Notes under the pieces: model-generated
Databases searched by the model: none
Seen by the model: the letters and a program-made list of their open reading frames with translations, nothing else
Told to the model about the DNA's origin: nothing
Part shown: one piece after another, positions 10,635 through 21,132 of the stretch
Numbering within the stretch: the stretch's first letter is position 1
Layout: every line of letters starts with the position of its first letter
Source of the DNA: Macrosoma leucophasiata
Taxonomy: Eukaryota; Arthropoda; Insecta; Lepidoptera; Hedylidae
NCBI GenBank assembly: GCA_036365455.1
Contig: JAWQUS010000027.1
Location: 14,062,501-14,126,500, forward strand
Length of the DNA: 64,000 bases
Direction of reading: 5' to 3'
Translations under genes and position numbers: made by a program

Positions 10635-12042
10635 TCTGCGAATTGGCCACTATACGAATGGGACTTTTTTACGCTTAGACTCAGAGCATGTGTACATTGT
10701 GAAAATTAGACATAATGCGAATTTGACATTATGCGAATGTGACATTTTGAAAATTTGACATTATGCGACTTAGATGTTATGCGAAGTGGCCGTTATGCGA
10801 ATTGGATAAAATGAGATTTGGACGTTATGCGAATTGGCCATTGCCAATTCTCATAATGGGAATTGAATGAAAGTAAAATACGTAGAACCATGGAAAAATA
10901 CTGAAAAAATAATTTGAACCGTTGTTTTTTGTCGGAAATATTTATTTTATGTATTTTTTTGTATGAGAACAATACGTCACTATATTGCTTCTTTATAAAT
11001 TGCCTTGGATGCGTCGACGATAGGACGTCCACACAAAACTGCGATGCGATGCGACGCCGCATCGCAGGAACTTGCGATGATGCTTGCCCTCCATTCATTA
11101 ATTAGGTATATTTTTGGTGAAAAAAAGTTAAAAATAAAATAATTGCAGAAAAATTAGTAGGTAAGTATTGATAAGAAGATCTAGAAGGAACTAACCGCGA
11201 GGGGTTTGCATTTTGAAATGACATTTGAAATAAATTTCCGGCGCCTCGTCTGCGCTGTCGCCGGGGGCGTTCAATTGGAACATTGGCCCGATAATAATTA
11301 ATTTCTTCAAACCGCATCCGGCTTTCACCCTCCTTACTCCCTAGGATGTGTACGGGAAAGTTTATTTCCTTTTGAGAGGATTTTATATTAACTCGTTATT
11401 AGAGTAGGTAACTAACCACTTTCGTTATGTTGCACACTATTTACATAACATACAGGTATGTTGGTATATGTACATTAATACCTAGTTTGTATGTTGTGAA
11501 AATATCATGTAAACTAGCTTTTGCCTGCGACTTCGTCCGCGTGTACTTTTTTCTTATAATAAAAAGTATCCTATGTTATTTATAATCCTTCCAAGAATAA
11601 GTATGTGTAGGTAATTTCCGTATTTCATTATATAGATAAGGTCATTTCAACATTAGTATACCTACCTATTACCCGTTGCATTCTTACTGTAGGCAAAGAA
11701 TATGTAATAATACTCCGTATAGAATGGACACTTCGATGTGCCGCCCCTTTTCCCCGCCTCACCCAACCTCCTCCCCTCTTATGGACGACGTTTGGTATTC
11801 TCTACGTGCTACGCACTACGCACACAGGTACACGTGTAAATACACGTCACTGATTGATGTCTGTGTAATAGAGACTAAATTAAGCGTTTGTATGGAATTT
11901 TGCGGAGTGTCCGCGGTGTGCTGTTGGAAGAGAGGTCACACCCACCTGAGTGATCTTTAATTATTTTTTTTTCTTGCAAAATTGCCTCCGTAGCCTAATG
12001 TTAACAGGCCACTACCACTACGCTGGCGTCCTGGGTTCAATT
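10635..12042. repeat. Right arm of the palindrome
   Basis: Reverse complement of 9,187-10,594. Its proximal 290 bases also repeat 8,868-9,175 in direct orientation, so the array segment occurs three times: direct, inverted, direct. Symmetry ends abruptly at 12,042, inside a family A SINE. The SINE continues intact to the right of the arm but is cut short on the left side. Confidence 0.95.
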
Positions 12043-12276
12043 CTCGGGTCAGAGGCTATCAGAGATAACGATGTAAAATCCTTTATTTCTGGTTCTATGG
12101 GGATTTTTTCAATTTCGGGAAGTTTCTTAGTTTTGAAATGTGCCCGGAGATCAACTGGCTCGCCACCTGTTACATGGACTAAAACGTAACTGGATGTTTG
12201 CATGTATGCTTGCATGCATACATTCATTTACCTCTGCCGACCCCTTCGGGGATTACAAGTGTGCAGTTAGGTACGT
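11983..12276 (+). mobile_element. Family A tRNA-headed SINE, nearly complete
   Basis: Read on the plus strand, it starts TGCCTCCGTAGCCTAATG and contains a pol III box-B-like GGGTTCAATTC about 50 bases in. The body passes the GAGATAACG and CCACCTGTTACATG blocks and ends with CTCTGCCGACCCCTTCGGGG. The tRNA head is half inside the palindrome arm; the rest lies outside it. Head similarity to tRNA is inferred from box spacing. Confidence 0.8.
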
Positions 12277-12377
12277 TTATTTATATTAAAACATAATTTT
12301 ATAACTTATTACGTTATTGGTAAAAATAATGTGTTCGTAAGTATCGTCTTATTTCTATTGGAATTTTGGTATTAAAC

Positions 12378-12725
12378 GAGACGTTCCAAAAATATATACA
12401 TATATGGAGGTTGGGCCTGCACCTTGTACGCTATATTGAGAGAAGAAGCATAAAATATTAAATTATTTTCAGCTATTCAAATCGTTTATTAAGTATACCT
12501 TCAATTATTAATTGTTGTAAGTATATTTCAAAAACAAGAATGTCATAGGTAGTAGCAATATGGTGACGTATTTTTTTCATACAAAAATTACATAAAATAA
12601 ATATTTCCGACAAAATACAACGATTCAAATTATTTTTTGAGTATTTTTCCATGATTCTACTTATTTCTCTATCTTTTGATAAAGTGTATAAAAGTGTATG
12701 AGTCGGGCCCAACATGGAACTTGTC
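12378..12725 (-). mobile_element. Family F element, about 350 bp
   Basis: The ends read GAGACGTTCCA and, on the other strand, GACAAGTTCCA. GGGCCTGCACCTTGTA lies just inside one end and GGGCCCAAC inside the other. The interior ATTTCCGACAAAATACAACG is shared with 18,233-18,540 in opposite orientation. Non-coding and MITE-like; superfamily unknown. Confidence 0.75.
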
Positions 12726-13284
12726 TTTTACACACCTCGATAAAATTGACAGAAACAACTTCAGTAATTAGTACCTAATTACCTACATAAGTATCTATAA
12801 GTTTTCACCACTGTTAACTACAATACGCCCGAAGACTAAAGAAAATGATTTGTAATGTTATTTGTATAGTTATGTATATTCACTGTATAGTACTTAGTTC
12901 AGGATATTTTTTTATTAAAAAAAAAGAAAGAAAATGACCGGTGTTGATATTAACTAGTGATCTTGATCTGTCGGCCAAGTATGGCGTCAACAAACGCAAG
13001 CCACCAATCTGCCAATTGCACATGGAGTCGACGCGACGCAATCCGGTAATTACTCTGGCCTATCTACTCGTGATTGTATACGAGTATGATCCGTCAGTTG
13101 GTATTTATTTAGAAAATTAAATACATAACGCTACTATACGCTCTACACTCTCTGCCTACCCCGTTAGGGACCTTTCGTGAAGATACATTAAATACATAAC
13201 AGTGTTATAAGAATAACAATATGTTCTTAAAATGTAACTGTTGCTAAAATTGGGTTTGAGTTATTTTCTTTATTTATGTACGTG
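12726..13284. other. Mostly unrecognised; LINE tail scrap
   Basis: Only 13,140-13,190 is recognisable: CTCTCTGCCTACCCCGTTAG then TCGTGAAGATAC, the same LINE 3' end as at 58,770. Confidence 0.5.
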
Positions 13285-13790
13285 CTAGCTGTGCCCGCGA
13301 CTTCGTTCGCGTGGAATAAGGACCAGCATTTTTTGGAAAGGTATAATGTTTGGTTAATTTTGGACCATAAACAATTGTGCGTAGCTAAAAAAATCAGGTT
13401 TACATTAATCTACTTCTCTGTACACGATATTAGACTAACGTCACCAAAGCCACTAATACCACCAACACCACCAATGCCACCAACACCACAAACGCCACCA
13501 ACGCCACCACCACCATCACCAGCAACGCCAAAAACGCCACTAACGCCACCAATAGCTATGTAAACCTTATCAATTCTGTTAAAAAGTTTTGAAGTAGTGC
13601 TTGAAGTAAATTTTCAATTGACCATAACTTTTTTCCGATTTTCACGAAACAAAGTTTTGACAACGCTCCTAATTATGTGTGGTCCAACTGTAAAAACCGC
13701 ATTCAAATCCATTGAGGATTATCTAAGTTATAACGTACCAGACAGACAGACACACGGACAGACACTCATGAAATCAATAAGGACGTAGGT
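13285..13790 (+). mobile_element. Family C repeat with an internal CCACCA-rich tract
   Basis: Starts GCTAGCTGTGCCCGCGACTT. Continues with GTAGCTAAAAAAATCA and CTTCTCTGTAC as at 61,422, then a CCACCA/ACGCCA low-complexity tract (13,440-13,555). The ending TTTTGAAGTAGTGCTTGAAG is shared with 5,350. The Pro-rich open frame across it is a by-product of the tract. Confidence 0.7.
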
Positions 13791-14335
13791 AAAATACTCA
13801 AGAATTTAAAAGTGTCATGTTTGCGTTTTAATCTGTATTACTGCGTCATAACATCATCTTGAAATTTAATATCAGTCAATTCAATTTAAAAACAGAACTG
13901 ACTTTTGTTCCCCGTGTCTTATCTAATCTTTAAATTATTAGAGATTAACTTCATTGCCTAATACCTATGACATTCTATGCTCATTATATTTACAACCATC
14001 AATATCTTATATGTTATCTATCTATCTATCTATATATACATAACACAATTTTATTTTCCCATACAAATATTCCATATCTATCTATGTATCAAACCTTTCA
14101 CACATTATTTCATTCAAAGGCAATTCGAAGTTTGCCGGGTCAGGTAGTTTAGTATAAAATGTCATTGCTTAATACTAATTTAAAGTTAGTTTGAATACTG
14201 AGCAAGGACACGCACTTTTGATGTCAGAACGAAAGAGCGGATGAAACCACGGGCAACAGCTTGTTGTTTTAAAAACTGACGCATTTATCCGAATACTAAG
14301 AGCATTTTTTATCGTTGAATATAATGATATGCATT
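13791..14335. other. No gene; TATC microsatellite
   Basis: A short (TATC)n run lies near 14,015-14,035. Nothing else recognised. Confidence 0.45.
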
Positions 14336-14380
14336 AATTTACCTCTGCCTACCCCTAAAGGGGACTACAGGCGTGAGGTA
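14336..14380 (+). repeat. Family A SINE tail fragment
   Basis: TTTACCTCTGCCTACCCC and ACTACAGGCGTGAGGTA match the 3' tail of family A. Confidence 0.7.
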
Positions 14381-14384
14381 TCGT

Positions 14385-14700
14385 TTTAAGGGTTCCGTAG
14401 TAAACAAGGAACCCTTATAGTTTCGCCATGTCCGTCTGTCTGTCTGTCCGGTTTAGCGCAAAAACTGTTAGTACTAGAGACTTGAAATTTGGCACAAGTA
14501 TACACTTTAATTACGCCGACAAAGTGGTAGAATAAAAACGTGAAAAACTTTTTTTTTAGGGTAACCTCCCCTACTAGTAACGCGCGGTTATTTTTTTTTA
14601 TTCGATTTTCATATAGTGTGGGGTATCGTTGGATAGGTCTTTTAATAATATTATGTTTTATATATATCTTTATATATATAATTATATCTTTTAATAATAT
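14385..14700 (-). repeat. GGTTCCGTA / TGTCTGTCTG dispersed repeat
   Basis: Contains AAGGGTTCCGTAGTAAACAA, a CCGTCTGTCTGTCTGTCCG tract and GACTTGAAATTTGGCAC. It resembles the CTGTCTGTC portion of family E (44,590-44,700) and 29,460-29,640. Strand is arbitrary. Confidence 0.5.
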
Positions 14701-15014
14701 AACGTACGTAACTTCACGCCTGTAATCCCCGAAGGGGTAGGCAGAGGTAAATGCATGCATTCAATCATACATGCAAACACCCACTACTCGCCGGTTACGT
14801 TTTGGCCCATGTAACAGGTGGCGAACCTGTTGCCATCTCCGGGCACATTACCAAACTCCGGGGTACTGGGAAACTTCCAGAAAATGGAATAATCCCAATA
14901 GAAGCAGAGATAAAGGATTTTAAACCGTTATCTCTAATATCCCCCGACCCGGGAATCGAACCCAGGACCTCCAGCGTAATAGTAGTGGCCTGCTACCACT
15001 ACGCTATTGAGGCA
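14701..15014 (-). mobile_element. Family A SINE, full-length reference copy
   Basis: Read on the minus strand it opens TGCCTCAATAGCGTAGTGGT, with box A TAGCGTAGTGG, and has box B GGTTCGATTCC about 55 bases in. It ends CTCTGCCTACCCCTTCGGGG...GTGAAGTTACG. This is a tRNA-derived pol III promoter head, an unrelated body and a LINE-like tail. About 314 bp. Confidence 0.88.
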
Positions 15015-15879
15015 GTTTTCTTTGCTGATTAAGAAAATGGCATCTGTTTTCAGATATAAAATGGAGGACTGTTTTTTTTTCAAAATATTATACGGGTATC
15101 AATTTTGAGATAATCAACACCCCAAGAAACCTCGAAATTGACACACATATCACGATTTGGAAAAATAATCAGTCGTCGTCATCATTATCATAATTTCACC
15201 CGAAAGACGTCCATGCCTGGACAAAAGCCTTCCCCAACGATGTACCTCCACAACAGTAGATATTGTGTGTCATTAGGGGAGATCATTTTGGTGTATCATT
15301 GTAGATTGTTTTTTAGTCTTGTAGTGATAACGTTAAAAAAATTGTATCTTATGAACACATACTAATCCGAAGGAAAATCTCCATTTAAACATTTTTCTAA
15401 CGTGCTCATTCAGTGAGCGATAAAAAGGTTGTGAGATGTAGCTTTTAGGTATTAAAAGGTAAATCGAACTGGACTTCGAGGCTGCAGACTCATCGTGTCA
15501 TTTATATCCGTTTGGAGCGTACAAAGGATGTGTCGTGTCATCGGTGCAGCAGATATATGGCCTGCCGTCGAAACACTATCATTAGGCTCAATCGAATGCG
15601 AAATGAAATGTACACGTTTCCAGACTCTTTTGTCATTGTACGTTCACAGATGTATCACTAACGATTCAAAATGCAACTTACTTTTTCAGATCACGAAAGT
15701 TAGTAACAACTATACAGTTAACATTGATGGTGCTACTAAAGAAGCTGATGTGACTATGATTTTTATTTGCAGCAGAAACTATGGAGCAAATTACAATATA
15801 TGTGATAGATATACGATAGCTTTTAAATACTTCCTTTGAGAAGCAGATATCTACTTATCAGTAGGATAAGCAGATATCC
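15015..15879. other. Unrecognised, with one isolated open frame
   Basis: A 114-codon frame at 15,495-15,839 (+) has no recognised motif, no signal peptide and no neighbour. It is not proposed as a gene. 15,180-15,245 contains AAGACGTCCATGCCTGGACA, a scrap of a common lepidopteran LINE-related repeat. Confidence 0.4.
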
Positions 15880-16076
15880 CTTATATCTAATATTATAAAT
15901 GCGAAAGTGTGTGAGTATGGATGGATGGACGGATGTTTGTAACTCTTTCACGAAAAAACTACTGGAGGGAATTGAATGAAACCTCAAACTAATATAGGTT
16001 TACATTGGAATAACATATAGGCTACAATTTGTAATTATTAAAAGTAATGCGAACGGAGTCGCGGGCAAAAACTAGT
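15880..16076 (+). mobile_element. Family C repeat, short form
   Basis: Begins ATATTATAAATGCGAAAGTG, passes CTCTTTCACGAAAAAACTAC and AACATATAGGCTAC, and ends GAGTCGCGGGCAAAAACTAG. This is the classic lepidopteran arrangement. Confidence 0.8.
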
Positions 16077-17284
16077 ATTAAATAATGCGTTGGATCTTAC
16101 GTAGGTACTGCAAGTTCGCCAGTAGGTCTCTAAGTATTTGGTTGATTGGACCGGTTTTGGACTTACTCTGCAAATGCTTTATGTCCATTTTTAGGTGAGA
16201 TTAGCTAGTTTTGTTCAAGTTCAATTTCAAGAATCATGTAGGGCCTAATCCTCTCGGAAAGTTATAAACAAACTTTTAAGATTCCGGTTGGTTGTTGTGA
16301 ATATTAAATAGTGAGAGGATACAAAGTTAAGAATTAAGTTAGTAACTCCCTAATCATTGTAGCGTTATTAAGGTTTAAGTTGTTCTTCGAATTTTGCTTC
16401 AAAGTTCATATCTAATTTCGAACAAATATTTCGTTCGTAACTATATAGTTATGTATAATTAGTATTTATTCACTTGTTATGATCGTTCACATAATCTCTA
16501 TTTTTGATTACTGATTGTATTAGATTTGAGTCTGATTAGAAGAGTCGTACTGATTTTGGTCTGTAGCAGAGTTCTTCTCAGTACCTGTTGACTGCAATTG
16601 GAACTCTGCTTAGTTTATGACCTTTATCACGACGAACAAATTACTTGTTTTTCTTCATTTCCTGTTTAGAAGATCGAAGAATTTGTAAATATTTAATTAA
16701 TTTTCATATAAGTACCAGCCCAACTATTGTTAATTTAGTAAATTTGAAAAGTGTTACTAGCAACTAAAATTGCTGAGCAGGATATTATACGTAGAAGGTG
16801 ATTAAGTTAAATAATTTGATAGTCAAGAATGTGCTGAAACTTGTTGTTACTGGAAAAATTGTCATAATATAATCAGACGGAAATCATGCAAGTGAACTTA
16901 AATCTACGGGAAAAAAGATGTCATATAGTCATAGGTTACGAATTGTAGATTTCGAGTAGCAGTAAATTCATGTGTTTCAACCATAGACTTCTCTCTATCC
17001 ACGGTTAGAACCACAGAACTATAAATAGGTACAGTTTTTTTTACTTAACGAATCGAAAAGTAGATTTGCTATGCATGTATGTGACATTGTAGGAATTGGT
17101 AAGTAGGAAATGTATTCAGGCTTCCAAGCACGCGTGCTAAATCTTCTAATTTATTCCTATCTAAGTGTTTCTCGTGTGTTTGAATCTTTGTATATTGGTC
17201 CGCAAATTTCACGGAACATATCAAGATGATTTTTGATTTGAATTAGGTAATAGGTATGAGAAAACATAAATAATATGGATACTT
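16077..17284. other. No recognised feature
   Basis: 1.2 kb of AT-rich sequence without a recognised gene or repeat. Confidence 0.45.
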
Positions 17285-17450
17285 TGTACGGCATTGTAAC
17301 TTCCGGCACAGAGACATATCTTAGGCCTCAGGAGTGGTAACGCATCTGCATTTTGACCTTGGTCTTTGTGTGGGTGTCTATAGGCTGTAGACATCACTTA
17401 ACATCAATGTGAACTGCATACTTGTTTGCCACTTCCATTTCATAAAAAAT
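17285..17450 (+). repeat. Family B repeat, 3' part
   Basis: Starts at GTACGGCATTGTAACTTCCG and matches 61,130-61,310 closely, including CTCAGGAGTGGTAACGCATC and CAATGTGAACTGCATACTTG. Confidence 0.85.
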
Positions 17451-17904
17451 ATTACTAGATAGCTATATCATATCGTTTACAGTTAAGTAAAAAAACGCGG
17501 TCAAAATCGAGGGTCGCGATTTTGATCCCCTCGTACAGGGACAATATTTGTACTCGTATAGCTTATAAATACTCGTATTTGTTTCGCATGCGGATATTAA
17601 AATTTGTAAATAGCTGTGTTATTTGTTTACTGACGACTAAGGTTTATACCTAGAATGGGCCTGCGAAAGTAAGCTTAATAAAAAAAAAGTATATTAAATT
17701 TCACAAAACATTGCGAAAAAGAAAACTAAAATATAACTTTAGCTAAGCTGTGAATAACATAAAAATATACAATGTAATGTTATAATAATAACATAGTGAA
17801 CAATTAAACAAAAAACATTATTTTGAAAAAGAGATGTACCTATAAGCGTAGATTAATTATCTATTTCGTATTATAAATCTATGTGTATAGATAACTAGCA
17901 TAGT

Positions 17905-18140
17905 TGGCAATAGATGGCGCTGCTGCTACCATAAAGCAATGCAATAAATGTGAAGGAAAGATTTGACAAATCGGGCGGGACTTCAGTAGCTCAATTGGAA
18001 AAGCGGCTGGACTAGATTCCCAGTAGGCCGCGAGTTCCGAGTCTCGCCTGAAGTCAATTTTTTCCTTCCATTTTTCCTTAAAAATAAAATATATTTCACA
18101 AGCATGTGTTAATGCGAAATAACATAAAACAATTATGTGT
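17905..18140 (+). mobile_element. Family D foldback element with tRNA-like core
   Basis: Flank TGGCAATAGATGGCGCTG, then the tRNA-like core, then CCTTCCATTTTTCCTTAAAA and CACAAGCATGTGTTAATGCG. The same parts recur, rearranged, at 29,885-30,265 and in diverged form at 51,890-52,070. In those copies the CTTTCCNTTTTTCTTTAA arms lie inverted on both sides of the core. Confidence 0.7.
17979..18055 (+). ncRNA. tRNA-like fold (not a normal tRNA gene)
   Basis: GACTTCAG pairs with CTGAAGTC as an acceptor stem. TAGCTCAATTGG fits box A. GCGAG/CTCGC forms a 5-bp T stem directly adjoining the acceptor strand, as in tRNA. The T loop is 8 bases (TTCCGAGT) rather than 7; at 30,165 the matching loop is the normal 7 bases. 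The anticodon arm CTGG/CCAG has a 9-base loop, so no anticodon can be assigned. A SINE or pseudo-tRNA head is the likeliest reading. Confidence 0.6.
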
Positions 18141-18232
18141 ATAAGTATCTCATGTTACGAAAATGTTATTAATAAAGGTAAGATGACTTCATAAAACTTG
18201 AGAATTGGAAGAGAAATAATTGCAATTGAAAG

Positions 18233-18540
18233 GACAAGTTCCACTTTGGGCCCGCACCTTGTATTACATGAAAAGATAGAGAAAAATACATAGAATCATG
18301 GTAAAATACTCAAAAAATAATTTGTATAGTTGTTTTTTTGTCGGAAATATTTATTTTATGTCATTTTGTATGACAGCAATATGTCACCATATTGCTACTA
18401 TGACATTCTTGTTTTTGAAATATACTTACGACAGTTAATTGAAGGTTTGAATAGCTGAAAATGATTTTGTATTTTATGCTCCTTCTCTCAATATAGTGTG
18501 CAAGGTGCGGGCCCAAGCTCCATACATTTTGGAACGTCTC
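18233..18540 (+). mobile_element. Family F element
   Basis: Starts GACAAGTTCCACTTTGGGCC and ends GGAACGTCTC. The GGGCCCGCACCTTG motif occurs in inverted orientation near both ends. The interior TTTGTCGGAAATATTTATTT matches 12,378-12,725 and a piece inside the palindrome. Non-coding. Confidence 0.8.
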
Positions 18541-19429
18541 CTTTCCATTTATATTAGGTAATGTTGTCATTAATATTTTTTCAATTATATAATACATATA
18601 CGCCTTTAAATATTTTTTTGCGACGATAATAAGAGATTATCATGTATGGAACGGTATGAAATCACTATTGATTTTTTATAAGATGGGATAAAACGCTAGC
18701 CTGGTCTAAAGTGATATGTAACATTCACTTTCTATCGGATTTCAGTTCAATCTAATCTCATAAGGGTGGAGGCATCCGCTGTGAGACACAATATTTCACT
18801 TTTTATGATGTAGGTGGCATCCAGAACGCCGTAAAAAATATAAAGAGAAAGAAAATGCTACGGCGTTTTACGATGGTTTTGAGAGTTTTGTCCGCGTTAG
18901 TTGTGTAATAATGAAAATGTGAGATATTGAATATTTAAAACGAAATTTTATTTTGCTTACTATCGGAATAAAAACAGTTTAAAGTTTATTATTGATGCTT
19001 TTGTTGGTAAAAATAAACATTTTTATTCCGATGAAGTAAAAATATTTTCATTCCTGAATATTTTAGAAAATAGGTGCCTTATAGGTACTTTATTTAATTA
19101 TTGTTCACAAATCCAATGTTAATTTTTAAACAATTTCAATGTTATGGAACTTGTCACGAATATAATAATATAATATACATCAGCCTTGTTCTCCGGGTAA
19201 ATATAGCCGTTATTAAATAGATTAGATCAGGTACAGGTTCTTTGCCGCGGTCGACAAATTCCAATGCTATTCCAGGCACCCGGGATGGTATTCGGACGTC
19301 ACTTATTAATAATTTTGCTGATCAGCACGATAAGCCCTCGCTTTATAATGATTAAGCTGTTTCTCTACAAGGATCACATATTCTAAGAATTTTAGTAATT
19401 AATAATACCTACATTATTAATTCGGGCAT
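18541..19429. other. No recognised feature
   Basis: Nothing recognised. Confidence 0.4.
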
Positions 19430-19690
19430 GTAGAAAGAGTCGAATGAGCGAATGACTTAACAGATATACAATGAGAATGGTCGGTTGTAGAGACCCAGAA
19501 AGACCAAGATTGACTTACTTTGACCAAATAAGTTGAGTACTGACGGTGGGGTCAAACGTCTTAGGAATTGGTGTGCATGTATGAAGAGAATGATGTATGT
19601 AGAAGAAGCAACCGGACCGGGATATCTGGCGCATCACAATTTGTGCCGACACCGTTAGGGACTTTGAGTAAAGATACGCTATGTGGTATA
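19430..19690 (+). pseudogene. RTE-like LINE C-terminal relic
   Basis: Scattered in-frame pieces (GRPRLTY-like CGACCCAGAAAGACCAAGAT, then CTTAGGAATTGGTGTGCATG and ATGAAGAGAATGATG) follow the order of the ORF2 C-terminus and 3' end of an RTE-type LINE seen again at 48,790 and 58,720. Multiple stops are present. Assignment is by remembered family pattern. Confidence 0.55.
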
Positions 19691-20129
19691 AAAAACTGAC
19701 CAAGTGTCATTAGGACTAGCGTTTACAGGGTTCCGTGTTAAATGTTCAAATGTTAAAATATTCTATGTTACCTTAAATACTGTAATGTAGGTAAAAACTA
19801 TTTTTCGTTTTGTTTTCGTGTTTTTGAGTTTAGTGGTTTCGGGGATAAAGAGTGGTTAAACCTCGCTTATTTATACTCATTATAATCCCTTTCAGACAAC
19901 AGAGTAGACTTAGCAAAACTCTTTATTAAAATGTTCATCCTAAAAAAGTGACTTCCATGAATTTCATTTATTTTTTGACGCGTTCTTATTTAGGTCACTG
20001 ATCACACATATATACAACTACATACGAGTGTAGGACCATAATGATAGAGAAGATGGATGGCGATTGTCATCATCATAGCATGGAAACAGCCGCACCACTG
20101 CGAGATCTCAAAAAACGTAAGTCGATTTT
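19691..20129. other. No recognised feature
   Basis: Nothing recognised. Confidence 0.4.
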
Positions 20130-20320
20130 GCGTTAATCCTGAATACTACGCAAGGCGTTTACGAAATTGTTGTAGGTAGCTGCATATAATTTTTCAAACT
20201 GCTGTCGGTCAGATATCACCTGATTCTGCCCGAGATTATGGAAGCTGAAAAGTGACTTTTAATATACGAGTCATACATCGGAAATAGTTTTATTTCAAGG
20301 TACCTAGTTTAATTTAATTA
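20130..20320 (+). repeat. Penelope-like element 3' end
   Basis: GTTAATCCTGAATACTACGC, AGGTAGCTGCATATAATTTT, CAAACTGCTGTCGGTCAGAT and GGAAGCTGAAAAGTGAC follow 31,290-31,420 closely. It ends with ATAGTTTTATTTCAAGG. Confidence 0.8.
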
Positions 20321-20454
20321 ACACATTTATATTGCCTATATTTAGTAATCTCATAAAATTTAACTAAAATTATACCTACTTACTATATATTTTCCAATGT
20401 TCATTTTTGTCTGTGATCTCTACATTGTTTATTGGTACCTAAGACAAGGTGTGC

Positions 20455-20638
20455 GGCAGTTCAGTTTGTACGTGTCACAGTTTTCGTTGCCATACTCCTC
20501 CGAAACGGCTGGACAGATTCTCATGAAATTTTGTGAGCATATTGGGTAGGTCTGAGAATCGGCCAACATCTATTTTTCATAACATTTTTGGACATTTTTT
20601 TTTCTAGGGCGATACGAAGTTAGCCGGGACAGCTAGTA
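20455..20638 (+). repeat. Family C-related repeat end
   Basis: CATACTCCTCCGAAACGGCT and TGAAATTTTGTGAGCATATT, then GATACGAAGTTAGCCGGGAC and AGCTAGT, a variant of the family C terminus. Confidence 0.6.
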
Positions 20639-21132
20639 ATGTATATGTTCATATTTTATTTACATACATTTAGCATGAACGCAACTGTATGAACGAATTC
20701 AAAGTTTTTGACGATGATTGACGCTCAAATAGGTTACGTAAATCACGATAGACTAACAATTACCGAGGCAACAGATGGCTTATTGATATATAGGTGCTCA
20801 ATAACTACTTTTCTACAAATTTGGTATAAAATGTGGGCAGTAAATCTAGAATGAAGAGCAAAAAAATTACTGTTAAAACGAGTACAGAGAGAAGCATCGT
20901 TGAGATAGTTTAGAGCAGTGGTTCTCAAACTTTTTAAATGATAGAACCCTTTTGGGAATCAAAATACTTGATGGAACCCTACAATAAAACAATTGTTTTT
21001 ATATGTGTATTTTTTATTAATCAGCATAATAAAAGTACAATGTAACAGTTACTAATTATTATTTACGTCACCAAATAGAAAAGGCAATAATAGAAAACAA
21101 TAATAGAAAACATTTAAAAAGAAAAAATCTAA

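Noticed and set aside
10131..11098. Mirrored 101-codon and 71-codon open frames on both strands as a gene pair
   Set aside because: They are the same sequence read twice through the palindrome, contain SINE and MITE pieces, and show no domain.
13276..13563. Proline-rich 95-codon frame
   Set aside because: Lies inside a family C repeat with a CCACCA tract.
15495..15839. 114-codon open frame as a gene
   Set aside because: No recognised motif, no supporting signals; length is possible by chance in this sequence.
17979..18055. A functional tRNA gene
   Set aside because: 8-base T loop, oversized anticodon loop with no assignable anticodon, and repeated copies with arms indicate a tRNA-derived element.
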